From Emydura subglobosa (taxonomy: Eukaryota > Chordata > Testudines > Chelidae): 64,000 nucleotides of DNA. Below the pieces are notes generated by a model that did not search any database, had not been told where the DNA came from, and saw nothing but the letters and a program-made list of their open reading frames with translations. Where the stretch lies: assembly GCA_007922225.1 (NCBI GenBank), contig ML680086.1:11012540-11076539 (forward strand), given 5' to 3'. The translations under genes were made by a program, and so were the position numbers. Below, piece after piece: positions 24,313 through 37,434 of this stretch (within the stretch, counting starts at the first letter, position 1; each line of letters begins with the position of its first letter).

Positions 24313-25084
24313 AGAAAGACATATTTAACTCATTACATTTAATAACAGCTGCTATTTCTGAGGTGAAAGCAGGTAACTAGACAACAGAATACAGCAACAC
24401 TACATGGAGAGTGACTTGGTGGGGGGGCAAGGGTAAATAAATATTATACCCAGCTGAAACTATCGTGGGAGATACAGGCAGGCAAAACAATCACCTAAAA
24501 TGGAATTTAGTCAGGCCACAGGGATCTAAAAGCCACTATGCAGAAAGGGCTACAGAATTTCTCAATCAAAAGATGATGCCTTGCCCCAGCACAGCACCAC
24601 CTAACACATTGGTGGGGGTTCGGTTCAGTGTGGTTTCATCCTGAATTTCATCCTGAACTGTCTTTGAACTAGTCCCTCCTCCCTCTTACCTCCAATCTGT
24701 GATCTCTATTCTATTGAGCTACTATTTACAAATGGCATTTGGTACAATGCCTATTTTTCACTTAACAATGGCTGCTGGCTTCTCCAGTTGGATAGACTGG
24801 GGAAGGGATAGATAGGCAATTCTGCAATGAAACAAAACAGTCTCTTGTTCATGGAGAGCTGTCTGGAAAGTAAAGAGGATGTTGAGTTATGGGAGATGGA
24901 CATCTCTCCAGTCATCCAAGTGCTTTATTAAACTGGATATGAAATTGCAGGAGCTTGAAAGCCACTTGTAGCAAGATGAGAACCCCACAAGTTTCCCCCG
25001 GGATGGATCCCTGAAAAGCAGTACCACTGAGGTCACTGGTAAAGGGAGTATCTTTATTCCTGAAGAGCCACATCTGATACAATC

Positions 25085-25366
25085 AGAATCATAGAAGTAT
25101 AGGACTGGAAGGGACCACAAGAGGTCTTCTAGTCCAGTCCCCTGCACTCAAAGCAGGACTAAGTATTATCCAGGCTATTCCTGACAGATGTTAATCTAAC
25201 CTGCTCTTCAAAACCTCCCGTGACGGTAATTCCACAACTTCCCTAGGCAATTTATTCCAGTGATTAACTACCCTTACAGTTGGAAGCTTTTCCTAATATC
25301 CAACTTCAACCGTCCTTGCTGCAATGTAAGCCCACTTCTTGTCCTATCCTCAAAGGTTAACAAGAA
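25085..25366 (-). mobile_element. CR1 LINE 3' fragment
   Basis: The + strand begins with antisense CR1 3' text, cagaatcatagaagtatagg, then actggaagggaccacaagag, gtcttctagtccagtcccct and attccacaacttccctaggc, ending near cctatcctcaaaggttaaca. It is truncated at about 280 bp. Confidence 0.9.
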
Positions 25367-28300
25367 CATTTTTTTCGCCCGCCTCCTCGTAACAACCATA
25401 TTTCCTTTCTTTTAAAATTTAAATTGTAAAGAGTGCTCCCAAAAATAAATAAAGTAGAAAAAGTGAGCATGCACAGGAAGAAAGGAAGATTGTTTTCACT
25501 CTTAGAAAGGGCAGGAAGGGTTTGGGGCACTAGCAAAGCCGTGTGGGGAGGAATCTCTCCTGAGCATTCATGCTCTGTACCTATTAGTAGCCAATCGCTA
25601 ATTTTCATAAGAGAAGTGAATGAATACATTTCCTGGTTCCACAGTTCGTTTCAATGAAGGTTTCTACGTTCAGAGATACTTATTTCCAGTTCCATCTCTT
25701 CACAGATTAGCCTTCTTATTCACAGACCTTGTGCTAATCTTTGACAGAATCGCCATTTGCCACCTTGTAGTAATTCATCTCTTTCTATCTGCCCCTTTTC
25801 TCCCTTATTCTCCCTTAATACTTCTAAAAACCAGGCTCTTGGGGACACCAGCTGGGAAGACATAGACGTTATTGACCTGCCTAAGGATATATGGCAAGCT
25901 TTAGAGACAAGATTAAACTCAAATGCTCCCAACTCCAGATTCCATGGATGGTCATTTAGGATATGCTGCCTCATTAACTGAATGTTTATTGTCTAGCAGC
26001 CAAGATTTTAGAAGGTGTGAGGTATAAAAACAGGATCCTCACTCAAGTTTCTGGGTTATTTTTGTTCATGAGAACACGTGGTTTCCCTTTTACATCAGTG
26101 ATATTGCTGTTTTGACATAAGGGCAGGCAGTAGAGAATGGACTGTGTGTGTGGTCCTGCCATAACTAAGCAGTTCCAAATTTATGGGCTTCTGAAGATAA
26201 TGATGGACTCCTGACAGGCTAGGGTACCTATCCACCTATCTAGAGAACAACCATCATTGTAGTATCTCACTGCCGTGTCGTTTGTGATGGTAAGACCTTG
26301 GGAATGTTTAAGGCACAGACGTTTAAAAAAAATCAGGATGGACAATTGCCTTCACCTATTAGTATGAAGAAGTGTGGTCTCATGTTCAGAGATGGGAACA
26401 AAGAGCCAATTAATTCTATTCTTAATTGATATGATGTGATGCTGACCAAACCACTTTGCCACTATCATCACGATCCTGATCTTCAAACTGGACACATCGC
26501 CTCAGGCAGGATTGGATGCAGCATATAAAACAATCAAACTGTACTTGAGACACAATCATTAACCTGAAATTTCTGGAACAGAAAAGATATGAGAAAAAAA
26601 TATCTATCTTCCTTCCCAGTCAGCATTAGTGATTGCTCCCTATCCCTACAACAGATGTTTTGTCAACAGGGGTTTACAGCATGTGCTAAATGAAAATTTT
26701 TGCAGCCGTAGGCAATTAAAGGAACCAAAAGAACGCTTCTGTAAAAACCATCAGCCCCTTAAAGTGCAAAGACAAGCAGAAGCCTTTTCAGGCTTCATCA
26801 AAGGGAAAGGATATCAAAACAACAAAAGGTAAAGAAGGTTCCACCTCTGGAACCTCCCTGCTTTCAGACACCACAGTCATTAGGAGACTTGAGGTCTCAG
26901 AATGCAGCTAGGCAACAGCAAACACATTTGCACTAGAAGACATCCATGCAGCTGGAGATGGAAAATAAAAACATCATGAAATTTAAAATGGTTATTTAAT
27001 TATAGGTATTGTCTTTAAATTATTCATGTTATAGAATGAATAATCAACTTGGGGTACCTGGTTAATGGGATCAGATTTGCCAAATGCACTGGTGCCATGG
27101 GTAGGGATTGGTTCTGATTCAATGTAACCTCACCCAGACTTTCACCCCAAACCTGAATTCAACAGAATGTTCTGAAGTTTGACTTTAACTTTTCACCTAC
27201 TTTTCTTACTCACCTCTGCACTTTGTAATTTCTAGCATCACAAGAGATGAGAGAAATCCACTTCTGTGCCATCTCCATCCCAGCTTCCAACAGATACTTA
27301 GCACTTTTCTGTAGATTCTCAGATGCAGTCTGGGACCTTTCTTTTGTTTTTGAACTACTGAATCTTTCATTGGGATAACCTGCCTATTAACAACAGATGT
27401 GGGTCGGACTCACACCAAGAAGTTTTTAGGCTAAATCTGTAACCTTAATTTAGAGACCCATCTCTACCGACAACCTGCAGTACATGATACAGTATCCTTC
27501 TAAAAACTATTTTTAGGATATCCAATTGCCAGTTGATCTGTCTCCTACTTTCTGAGTCCAGCCAAAGGAAATGTGGATACTGCAGTGATGATGAAAACTT
27601 GGGAACAGGCTGCAGCTTTCAGATTTATCAGCAACCTGACCCAGGGGTAGATGCTGGCCATCAAATTGCCTTTTAGTTTCTTGGGAGAGGGGAAAAATAC
27701 ATCTATGCAAGCTCTAGGTTCAGAGAATGGGAAACCTGCCTGGAATTAAGTCAGTGAATTGAAGTAAACACTAGCAGGTTTTGTATTCTCTCTCATCCTC
27801 TTCTCTCAGTTTCCATCTCTTTCTCTGAGAACCAAAACCATATAATTTAGAAAATGCTCTTCTATTTCCAGTCTCATTTCCTCTGCAACACAAACCATTT
27901 TTTTAAACACATTTTAAGCCTGGAATTGTTTGTTGTTCTTAAAGGACAGTGATCTCAGTCTATTGTCTATTTATTCCTTCAGCAGTTTCAGCCTCTTAAA
28001 TATACACCTCTCTGTTGTAGTCTTATTACTAGATGTTCAATGGTGTCCATGCACAGTGCAATCTATTGTATCACCTCCACTCATTTTTTATAATGGGGCA
28101 ATGAATTATTTTCTCCAAGAACAAGCTGAGAACAAACAAGAAAAATGATAGTGTTTCTAATCTGTAGTCCTGTAGCTGATTTGCCAGTAGTAAACATTTG
28201 ATGAGTGGCCAATGAGTTTAATTTCTATAGTCTTGGAATGGAGATATCAAACCTTAATACATCCTGTGACCCAAAGTCTATAAAATAATGCATGATACAG

Positions 28301-28664
28301 TCGACCATAAGCCATCACTGATACTGGCATGTTCTGGATGGTTTCATATTCATGCTCTTCACCCTCCCAGCATTTAAGGAAGAGAAGAGAGGAGAGGAAT
28401 CAGAGCTGGTGGGTTTGGGCTCTGATAGTAATTCTGCTCCATATTTAGTTGGCGTGGTCATTACTGGGCGACAGGAAGCACCTCCTTGGACTTTGTCTTC
28501 CCGATTGGGACAGTGAGTAGACTCCCACACACTCCCTGCCCATCAGTGCCGGAAGGCTTGGAGTGATGGTCATCAGGAAATCCGTTCTCTTGCAGGACTA
28601 CCACTGACAGACCTCTCCCCCAGACTTGAGCTGGGTTCTGTTTGTTACATAATGGAAGGGGGAG

Positions 28665-29015
28665 CTTGCAATGAAGCCATGTGACTAGAAGTTTGGAAAT
28701 CTGAGTTCATTCCTAGCTCGTCTCAGAATTTCCTGTATGACGTTGGTCGAGTCTGTTAGGGCATTATTTCCCAAAGGGCAGATGTCCACAACCTGGATCA
28801 GCACACGTGGTTATTGCGAACAAATTAAGCATTTGACTACATGAGCATTTTTGTGTACAGCCCAGAGCTTCTGCTCAGTTTTTAAAAGCTGGTCTTTTTA
28901 AAGACAAATACCTACCTCACAGGGATGTTTAAGTTGTAATTAGTTAATGTTTGCATGTGAGGTGATTAACTCCTCAGATGGAAAGCACCATAGAAGAGCA
29001 AAGTGCTATCAATGC
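28665..29015 (+). repeat. Possible interrupted MIR fragment
   Basis: Sense MIR-like text at 28680-28755 (gtttggaaatctgagttcat, then cctgtatgacgttggtcgag) and at 28910-28940 (cctacctcacagggatgttt). About 140 bases between them do not resemble MIR, so an insertion or two independent fragments are possible. Confidence 0.45.
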
Positions 29016-31794
29016 AAAATTTGAAACAAGATGGCTCATAATGTTGTACTTCTCTGTCTTGCTACTGAAAGGAATGCCAAATGCTTTGTGAGCCTTGTCA
29101 TGGCATTGAGAAATATAGTGGTTCAAGGTCTGAAACCTGCTGTATATTTTATTCTGGGACAGTGCTAAAAATCCCTCCTGATCCTAGGGACTAGAGGTGG
29201 TTTTAATGTCTGATCTCGCAAACTACCTGAACTTATACATGTGCTTTGAACCACTGGGAGGCTGAGATTTCTCCCTAACTCCTTTGAGAAACCTTTGCAT
29301 TTCATTGGGATAGGGCACTTGTTTCTAGCATAGAGCTTGCAAGATATTGGTCCTTAAAATGATGCCACACCGCTTATATCTTGTTTTAATTTTCCAACAT
29401 GGCTTGAGTGGCTGGTATCACAAAATCCACCACAGCTAGAAGCAAAATGATTTATGCCATCTAAATGCCTAAGTCTTAGCTTTCAGATGAAGCATGTATT
29501 TACAGCCTATAAAGCATTAACCTAGCACTTGGTGTTTGAAAGAGAGGCCGCTAACAGTATGTTAGAATCGGAGTGAAGGGAAAAAAATAAACACAACAAG
29601 ACAGTATTCAGAATAACCTAATTTGACTATCTAGGCATTATCTAATTTATTAATATATTTATACAACCTCCATGAACTTCAGTTTCCTGTATAAGTTTCC
29701 ATGCTCACATGGACTTCAAATGATCTCTGTGAAATTTAAGGGAGAAAATACCCAAGGAAGAAGTATAATGGGCCTGTTGTAACTTCTCTTAAACCCAGGC
29801 AAAGGCATCCAATCTTTGGGATTCACTGGAAGTGGGAACCACAGCAGCGATAGGAACACTAACTTTTATTTAAGTTCCGTGGAACTATTGTGAAATGCTA
29901 ATGGTTCATTCAATGGCAAAGAATTGAAAAAAATTATATGTCACCTATGCTTTAGGATCCATCATTGCTTTGGTAAGCTGCTGTGAATGCTTTCCAGACT
30001 AGTAACCTTTGCTAAGCACTAACTCTGGACAAGTGAGCAGAAAAGAAAACATCTTGATCCATGAATCTTCAGATGTGGTCTTGGTCCCAAAAGCTGGCAG
30101 CAAGATACTCTACTCATATGTCACCTGACATGTTCAGAGTATGCATCTCATGCTGCCACCATGAATAGATGGTCCATTTTGGTGGCTATTTTGTCACTCC
30201 TTATTGAGTGGTGCAGATGATATGATATCTTTCAATCTTCAGTGGCTCAAGGTGAGCCGTAGGAATAGGAAGGTTGATGTAGATTGTTAATAGCGGGTGT
30301 CTGCTTTATTTCTCCCCCTCTCCCCGGAAGAAGAGGGGAAGCTTAAAACAAAGCATTATGTTCTACATATGAAACTAGAGCTGAGCAGCGAAGCTAAATT
30401 GAGACAATCAGTTGCTGCCCTTCAGGTTAACTACCTGCTGCAGGAGCCTAACTGCATGAAATTGGTGCTGTCAGTAATGACACAGCGTCAAGCAGAAGGT
30501 GTCCATATTGCTCTGAGGCACCATTGCCCAGGTCTCCTGACCCTACAGAGAACGTAAGGCAGAGTTTATTAACAAGTGCAGATGTCCACTGATTAAATCT
30601 CGTTTCCCAGCAGTAGATTACATAGACACAGAGCACAAAGGGAAGACAAATGAGTGTGACAGACGCAGCAGCTTTCAAAGAGTTTTGTTTAAGTTCCCTG
30701 CAAAACGAAAAGAGTAAGGAAAACATGTGCGGGTGTGTGTTAGAGAAGGACAGAGATTAATGCATTTGCTTCTTTCACGTTCCTTGTTATTCTAGACCAG
30801 GCGGAATAGTCCTAGCACACTGACTTGTGCCCATGGTACGTTGCTGGCTTTCTGCTCTGGAGAGAATCAGTCAAGGAAGCTCAGATAACATCAAAGCATT
30901 TAAATCAGGTTCCCTATTCCTTTCTTTAGGGTAGATTATGTTAAATAATAGATGGTTTAAGAGGTGTAAAGTAATACAAAATGATTAGCAAGAAACACTT
31001 TCCTGTCAGCTGGGAAAGCGAAAGAGCACCTCCTTCTCTGACTAGGTAGTCCTTCCCAGCTGCTGTGGAGAGCCCCTTGAAGGCCACGTCTCTTCCTATT
31101 AAGGGTAGACAGTTTCCTCTATAGCAGGCAGGTTCCATGTATGGAGACATTACTTGTAGCTTGCAGCCACAGGACCCATGTCACTTTCTCCTTCACTCAT
31201 GCGCCTCACTCTTAAAGGGGCAACCCTTGAAGTAGGATGCAGGGATGAGCACACGTGGCCCAAGTCCGCCCTGTTACAATTTCACAAGCGTTGAGTGGAG
31301 GCCACCAAATTCACCTGTGTAGTCAGAAACTTAACCCAGCTCTCCAGAGGTGAATGAATAATGTCACACAGGGCAGATGAAAAAATAGCTTGTTCTCATT
31401 ATGTTTAACCAGTTAGATTGAAACCAAAGCATGAGAGAAGCTGTGCTGGCATCGTTATCCCCAGGCATTCAAGAGCAGCATATTTTTCACTGTCCAGTTA
31501 AAAGGGTTCAGATGAATTCTGTGTAAGCATCAAAGCTTTACTGTGTTCAGCCAAACCAAAGCAAGCCTCCAAATCTTTAGAGGCTGGAAAGTTAGGTGGC
31601 TTAAGATAAGCAGCAGAATGATGCAAGTCTAAATACTGTTGCTGGTTTAGCAAATTGGAAAATGTCTGCCTCTCCCAGCCCTGGTGGTAACCTCAAAGTT
31701 GACGATCAGGAAACATTTTACTGTCATAGGCAGCTCCACATTTCTGCCTATATGGCAGAGTGGATTTTATATCCAGTATCTTGGATACTGACAC

Positions 31795-31862
31795 AAAAAA
31801 CTTAAATGTGGCCTTGAGTGAGTCAGTTAACCTCTGTATCCGTTTTCTATTATGAAGTATGA
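31795..31862 (+). repeat. Short MIR fragment
   Basis: Sense MIR core text ccttgagtgagtcagttaac followed by ctctgtatccgttttctatt. Only the central part is recognisable. Confidence 0.5.
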
Positions 31863-32254
31863 GTTCTCACTGTAAAATTTAGTGCTAGCAGTTGTTCCCT
31901 GGATTTCACTTAAAGACATACTGAAAGCCTGAACTTCAGAGTCATCAACTTACATTAAGTAATCTAATGAACAGTGTAGATTTACCGTCTTGATGGATAT
32001 CCCTTACAGACATTTCCTACAAAATGTGATAGGGATGAAACCAATAGGACTTTATAGACCCTTAATAGAGGTCAACAGAAATGACTGCTGGGTTGTTTCC
32101 ATCGCTCAGATTCTGGAGGCAAGTGGGTACAGCAATGGTCCCATATATAAGCTAAGCAACTCCTGAGTGGTGGCACTAACTAACTGCCTTCTAAGGTTCT
32201 GAATGAGAGCTTGATAAGTAATAAGGACTATGAGGAGCACAGACATATAAAATA

Positions 32255-32345
32255 GCAGTCAGTGGTAAGACCAGAACTCAGGATCTCCTGACTTCCAGCT
32301 TAATACCACTTCTGCTACACTACAGAGTATTTGGCTTCATTTTCC
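32255..32345 (-). repeat. MIR fragment
   Basis: Antisense MIR 5'-half text: agcagtcagtggtaagacca, then gaactcaggatctcctgact, then acttctgctacactacagag. Another MIR relic follows about 210 bases later. Confidence 0.6.
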
Positions 32346-32555
32346 CATTTGCAGAACACTGATTTGGTGGCACACTATCCAACGGCCAGTCTCATTCAGC
32401 TCTAAACATAGAAAGTTTGGCAAAAACCTGGTACGTTTGAGAACTGCATGAAATGCATAATTTTCTGACTAAAAAGAGACAGTACAACATTTCCATGTGA
32501 ACACACAACATATTCCTAGTGGAAAAAAGAGTTAACTTGTAAAGAGTTTTCATTT

Positions 32556-32728
32556 GTAGATCTCAAAATGTTTTAAAAGAAAAGCATCGGTATTCTTGTT
32601 TTACAGCTAGAAAAACTGACTGAGAGAAAGTGATGTGCCCAAGGTCACAGTGACTTAGTGCCTGAGGAAAGATCTCCTGGACTTCATCTTCAAAACTATC
32701 CACTAGACCACACAGTTTCCAATGAATC
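32556..32728 (-). repeat. MIR (CORE-SINE) relic
   Basis: Antisense MIR: gttttacagctagaaaaact, then gactgagagaaagtgatgtg, then cccaaggtcacagtgactta, then atccactagaccac. All landmark blocks are present in order. Confidence 0.83.
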
Positions 32729-35700
32729 CTATTCCAACAGATCAAACTTCCTTAAGAAAGTGAAAGTCTCTTTGGTACACTTCTGGGCTGAAGGAAGTGG
32801 GAGCTCAGAAAACTATTGAAGAAACAAACAGCAAGCGCATTTAAGTAGCACGGCCCGAATCATACAAACTGATGTATAATTTGGTGTGGGTTTGTTCATC
32901 CAACTCCATAGTTCATGCTGTTCATCTCTTAGCAGATCAGACAAATAATCCCAGACAGCTTGTTCTGACAACTGTCTCTTTGCCTGAGTGCCCTGTGTGT
33001 GGACATGGCAGTCAGAGAGACAACTGTCCATCCCTGAAGCTCATCATGTCTGTCTGTGACAAAATGCCTTTGTTGACTCACACAAGAACATGGTGATGCA
33101 TGTGGGCTCTGTGATCACATTTTAATGCCTAGACAGCAAAAATGAGGTATAAATGCCTTAAAAGATTAGATGGATAAAACAGATTAAACAGGAGATAGAT
33201 AACGTTTAACTATTATTGTAGTCTCTTGGCACTGTCCTCCTCTGAGAGCAGGCAGGCATAGGAAGAGGATTTGGCTAGAATAGGATTTAGCTGTATTTTG
33301 TGTTTAAACAGTATTTTAAATCAGTTCTACTGTCACTGTTCTCAACCTAGATCGTAGAAAAGGCCAAAGGAAGGAGAATAGAGTGGAAAGCAGATTTTAG
33401 GAGGAGGACAGAAAGACAGGCAAAAAGACTTAAAGGGGTGGGAAGAGAAAGAGGAAGAAAGTGGGCCCTCTAGGGCCTGAAATAAGTCAATCAAATGAAT
33501 GCTGATCAAACAGTTTGTTACTGAGAATGAGCTTTCTACACTTATATAGGCCTCTAACAAAACACAAAAGATTAGCTATTATGATAATGTCTGAATAGGC
33601 CTCAGAACTAAAATAGGACTTTTATGATGGTATTCTGTGAGAGACAGAGTCCTGCCATGTGATTTCATCTATGAATACCTACAGGTAAATGTGTGCCTGA
33701 GTCAACCAGGATTGAGCTCCTTGGATTGCTAACTTGACAGTTCCACTATCGTGATTCATAAACACATTCCTTAAATTTTTGGTTTAATCTGGGTTTTTCT
33801 CATTTCCCAAATTTTACTTTGAATTCTGCATTCAAAACACAACCAGTGTTTCTAAAGAAAATTCTATGGAAGACATCAAACATCTTCTGATTCCTTGCCA
33901 AAACTATGATAAACCCCAACCCCTGAATGATTTGGAAGCAAAACCAAAAATCAATGCAAGTTCATTTAAAACTGGGCCCAGATTTGTTAGACATTTGTGA
34001 ACCTCAACAAGTGTTTTAATTAAATGAATTTATAACAAAACCTGGAACCAGATGAATTTTCTGTGGATACAGGCTCTGTCAATCATTTTAAGAAGCTATA
34101 AATGTTTCCTTCTGTGGTAGGGAAGTTAACACCTCAAATGGACTTCAATGTCCAACGGAAATGGAGCCCGTGTGTACCCTGCTAGCAATACTCCGGTGTC
34201 TTCTGTCTGGGGTTCACAAAGGCTTGACAATGATTTAATCCCGTAAACTACAACTCATCACAGGGAGGTTGATAATTCAAGAAACAGATTGATTTTGACT
34301 CTTCTGCAGTATGGAGAGTGTGTGCAATTAATATAGACTCTCAGCATCCCTCCACAGGTAGTCTCAACCCCAGCTCTTTCCCTGCCCAAGCACAAATACT
34401 GGATGAAGCCAGATCTGACAGCTCTGCTAACTGTTAATTGGTGAAGAGGGTAAGGCGGGATTGTGACCCACAAGTAAGGCTGCACTTGCACGTAGAGAGC
34501 TGCCCCCACCCAAGGAAAATGTTTCTGCAGCCATTGGGCTGGAGTGAGCTCCCAAAGTCCAAGATCTCCCACTGGGGCAGTGGGCATCTGCAGCCACAAG
34601 AACTGGCTGAAAAACCACATGTTAGCGCTTGCCCTACTAAAGTCGCATGGACAGCAAAGCCTATAGGTGAGGCAAGAAAAAAATCCAGCATGTAAAGTCT
34701 GCCAGGCCTGTGCTTTACACACAAGACCATCCCTACTCTCACTTATATTTTTAGCCAAGCTGCTGAATCTTAACTCATAAACAAGCTTCAGGATAATTAA
34801 GCAGTATATTAAAAGAAAAAGCACTTGTATTAGCATTTGCTAAATGCACTTTGTTATATTATGTAATGATAAAAAGGGCTTTGATCCTGCTATACCTAAG
34901 TCTCTATTGTTCCTCAACAAACTGCAAATAATAATTTAAAACAAATAAAGGATAATTACTGATTTTATTAAAATCATCTATCATGAATTCATGTAAGTGG
35001 GTGTTATTCCAAGGCTGGGAACAGAATGTACATTATTATGCATTTTGATGATTAAATATAAGAAGATGATTAAATATGTTAATGAAAGTGCAACTACATA
35101 GTAGGTAGACGTGTAGATTTCTAGCAAGCAAAAGGAAAACATGTCTGTTTGCAACATATTTTATCTTTATGATCTCTCCCTCGATGTATCATTGTTTGGG
35201 GACACGTTAGTCCATCTCTTTCTAATGGAGTGAGTGGACAAGATTGGATTATAAAAAACCTACAGGTTTTGTTAAAGACATTCTACATGTACAAAAATAA
35301 ATGAGGTATCAAAATGGTAGCTCTGAAAACAGTGTAAAGTGGTGGAAGATTCTTCCCCATAATCATTGTTCTCTTTAATTACTTTGGAAAAACAAAGAAA
35401 AGCATTTTTTAAGATAGCTCTCTCTCTTATTGCTACAGCTTTGTTCTTGTCACTGTGTAATCTGCAAGGAGAAAACACTTATCTTGCTGTAAGTCTAACT
35501 CTCAATAAAAACAAATTAAAAAAATAAAGGAATCCCCCTCCCCCGCCGAACCCTAGCCAAAAAAAAAACCAAAAACAACAAACACTGATATTTCTTTGCT
35601 TTAATTAAAAAAAAACCCTTAGTACATCATGCACTTATTGGACTGAACTGTGATCTCACTTAGAAGTTTTAAGTCACCGTGTTCAGTAGATTTATTCCAT

Positions 35701-36802
35701 ATTTGCATTGGTGTAATGTGAAGGAAGAATCAGCTCTATTTGTGTCTCCTTTCAGTTTACTAAATGTTTATCATTTCCATCATATTACTTTATGAAGAAG
35801 TGGGCTGGGAAGGGTGGAGAGTAGAAAAGGAATTTTTATTTGGTTTTATGAACTGGGGAGAAGGGGGAGGAGAGTGGGGGGGACACAGAGTCCAGTACAG
35901 CGCTCCTTACTTAAGCAAAAGTACCACTGAAGATCACCGATTTTATCTTGAGTTCTGACAGAAAGAAGTAAGATCAGATTTGAAGTGTAATTGTCCAATC
36001 TAGTTTTATCATCCAAACAAAGAGCAATGAAAAGAATAATAAGAAAGCAGACATGGTAACCAAAAGTATGGCCCAGATTTTTCAGAATATCCGACACGGT
36101 TACCTGCACAAATTATAAATGTGAACACAAGTGGCCAGTTGGAAACAAAAATGGACATTTGGACGCAGAATTGCTGCAATTGCAGATGATCACAATTATG
36201 CTTACAAATTAGTTGTGCAAATGTGAATGCTTTTGCACATGCTGTTTGGAATTTCTGGTTTTATATTTCAATAGTTTCAATTTTCATAACTGTTTTTAGT
36301 AATAGACAGGATACAGATTTTTTTAAAATATGATTTTCATTTAAACTTTTTACAAATATACAAAGCTTTTTGCATGAATTATTTATGTGGTTCCTTTATC
36401 ACAAATATAAACACTTCTAAAGGAGAATTGAAGTCAATTATTTTCGGTTGGCAGTAATAGAAAATAATGCATCATTTTATTGAAAAGTGTATTGTGTAAC
36501 AAAACACTGAAAAATAATATTTTATTGGATGAACATATATTATTTTATGAGTATTTACATTTTAATGAGTACAATTTTCAATAGTCCTCAAGGTATATGT
36601 AAGGCAAGGGGAGCTGCTACTCTGAACGGCACCTTCTTACACTGCATTTAGTCCCCTAGTTATCCTCTTCCTGGGACTTTGCTGTTTTGGTAACAAACAA
36701 AAATGTAAATCTCAGACTAAGCTTTCTCCCTAAGCTTGGCTGCTCCTAAGGTTTCTCTGCAGAGACCCTTATTTCTGTAGGCAGTGTTGAGTCAAACTAT
36801 TG
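32729..36802. other. Intron tract with a long unexplained ORF
   Basis: About 4 kb without recognised repeats. It contains a 192-codon minus-strand ORF (34258-34836) discussed as a finding, an A-rich patch with a CCCC run near 35512-35580, and a G-rich stretch at 35849-35882. The tract 36240-36600 is very AT-rich. Confidence 0.45.
35849..35882 (+). other. G-rich stretch with quadruplex potential
   Basis: gaactggggagaagggggag followed by gagagtggggggga gives runs of 4, 5, 2 and 7 guanines within about 30 bases. Four G3 tracts are possible if the seven-G run is split. It is on the strand opposite to PTPRT, so the transcript would carry the C-rich version. Confidence 0.5.
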
Positions 36803-37434
36803 TTACTCCTGGGGGATTCTGTATCACTGGGCAGAATTTGCATAGAATTAATGTTCTGTGCAGAATTTCCTTTTTTCCCACAGAATTGGCGCTGCAGAGC
36901 TGAGGGTGCTACTAGGGGTGGCTGGACCCAGGACCCAGTAGAGCCCAGCTCCCCAGCTCACAAATAGAAGACACTGCTGGGGGGAGGGGTCGGATCTGGA
37001 GGGTTCCTGGCAGCTGCAGTTCCAGGCACATCCTGAAGGAAGGAGGCAGAGTGCAGGAAACTCAATGCAAGTCTGGGACCCAGCTTCAGGCTGTTTCTCC
37101 TTCTGGATCCTTGGGCTCTTGGGCATGTGCATGTGTGAGGGATGGGGTTGGAGGACTCCCTGCAGCTGGGTTCTGGGAGGAGAGGGTATGGGTGTCTGGC
37201 CCTGTGGCTGGGCTCTGGACAGGAGGGGCAGAAGGACAAGAACTGGGTTGTTGTAGAGGTTTCTTTAACTCTACTTCAGGGGAAATCTTTGTTGTTGTTT
37301 ATATTGTTACAGACATAATTGAAACTGTAGTGATTATATTGTGTTATGACATAAAATATGCAGATTTGTGCAGAATTTTAAAATATTGAGCACAGAATTT
37401 TTAATATTTTGGTACAGAATTCCCCAAGGAGTAA
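36803..37434. mobile_element. Non-autonomous DNA transposon with TTACTCCTGGGG ends
   Basis: The left end ttactcctgggggattctg and the right end cagaattccccaaggagtaa are imperfect inverted repeats of about 20 bp enclosing 632 bp. Subterminal TTTGCATAGAATT and repeats of gcagaatttt flank a clearly more GC-rich centre (about 36890-37250). Overlapping ORFs in the centre on both strands have no transposase features. I recall this family, with ends TTACTCCTRGGGGAATTCTG, as common in turtles. Flanking actattg and attgttg could be a degraded target duplication. Confidence 0.8.

Larger units (their letters stand above)
25367..32254. other. Long, mostly unique intron tract
   Basis: About 6.9 kb with no recognised gene. 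Two weak sense-strand MIR fragments are noted separately. Short ORFs (for example 26629-26832 and 30297-30557) show no domain. Composition is ordinary AT-rich intron, with a purine-rich patch near 28376-28400. Confidence 0.45.

Noticed and set aside
36848..37389. Overlapping ORFs on both strands at 36.8-37.4 kb
   Set aside because: All fall inside the inverted-repeat element at 36803-37434 and show no transposase or known domain. They reflect its GC-rich core.
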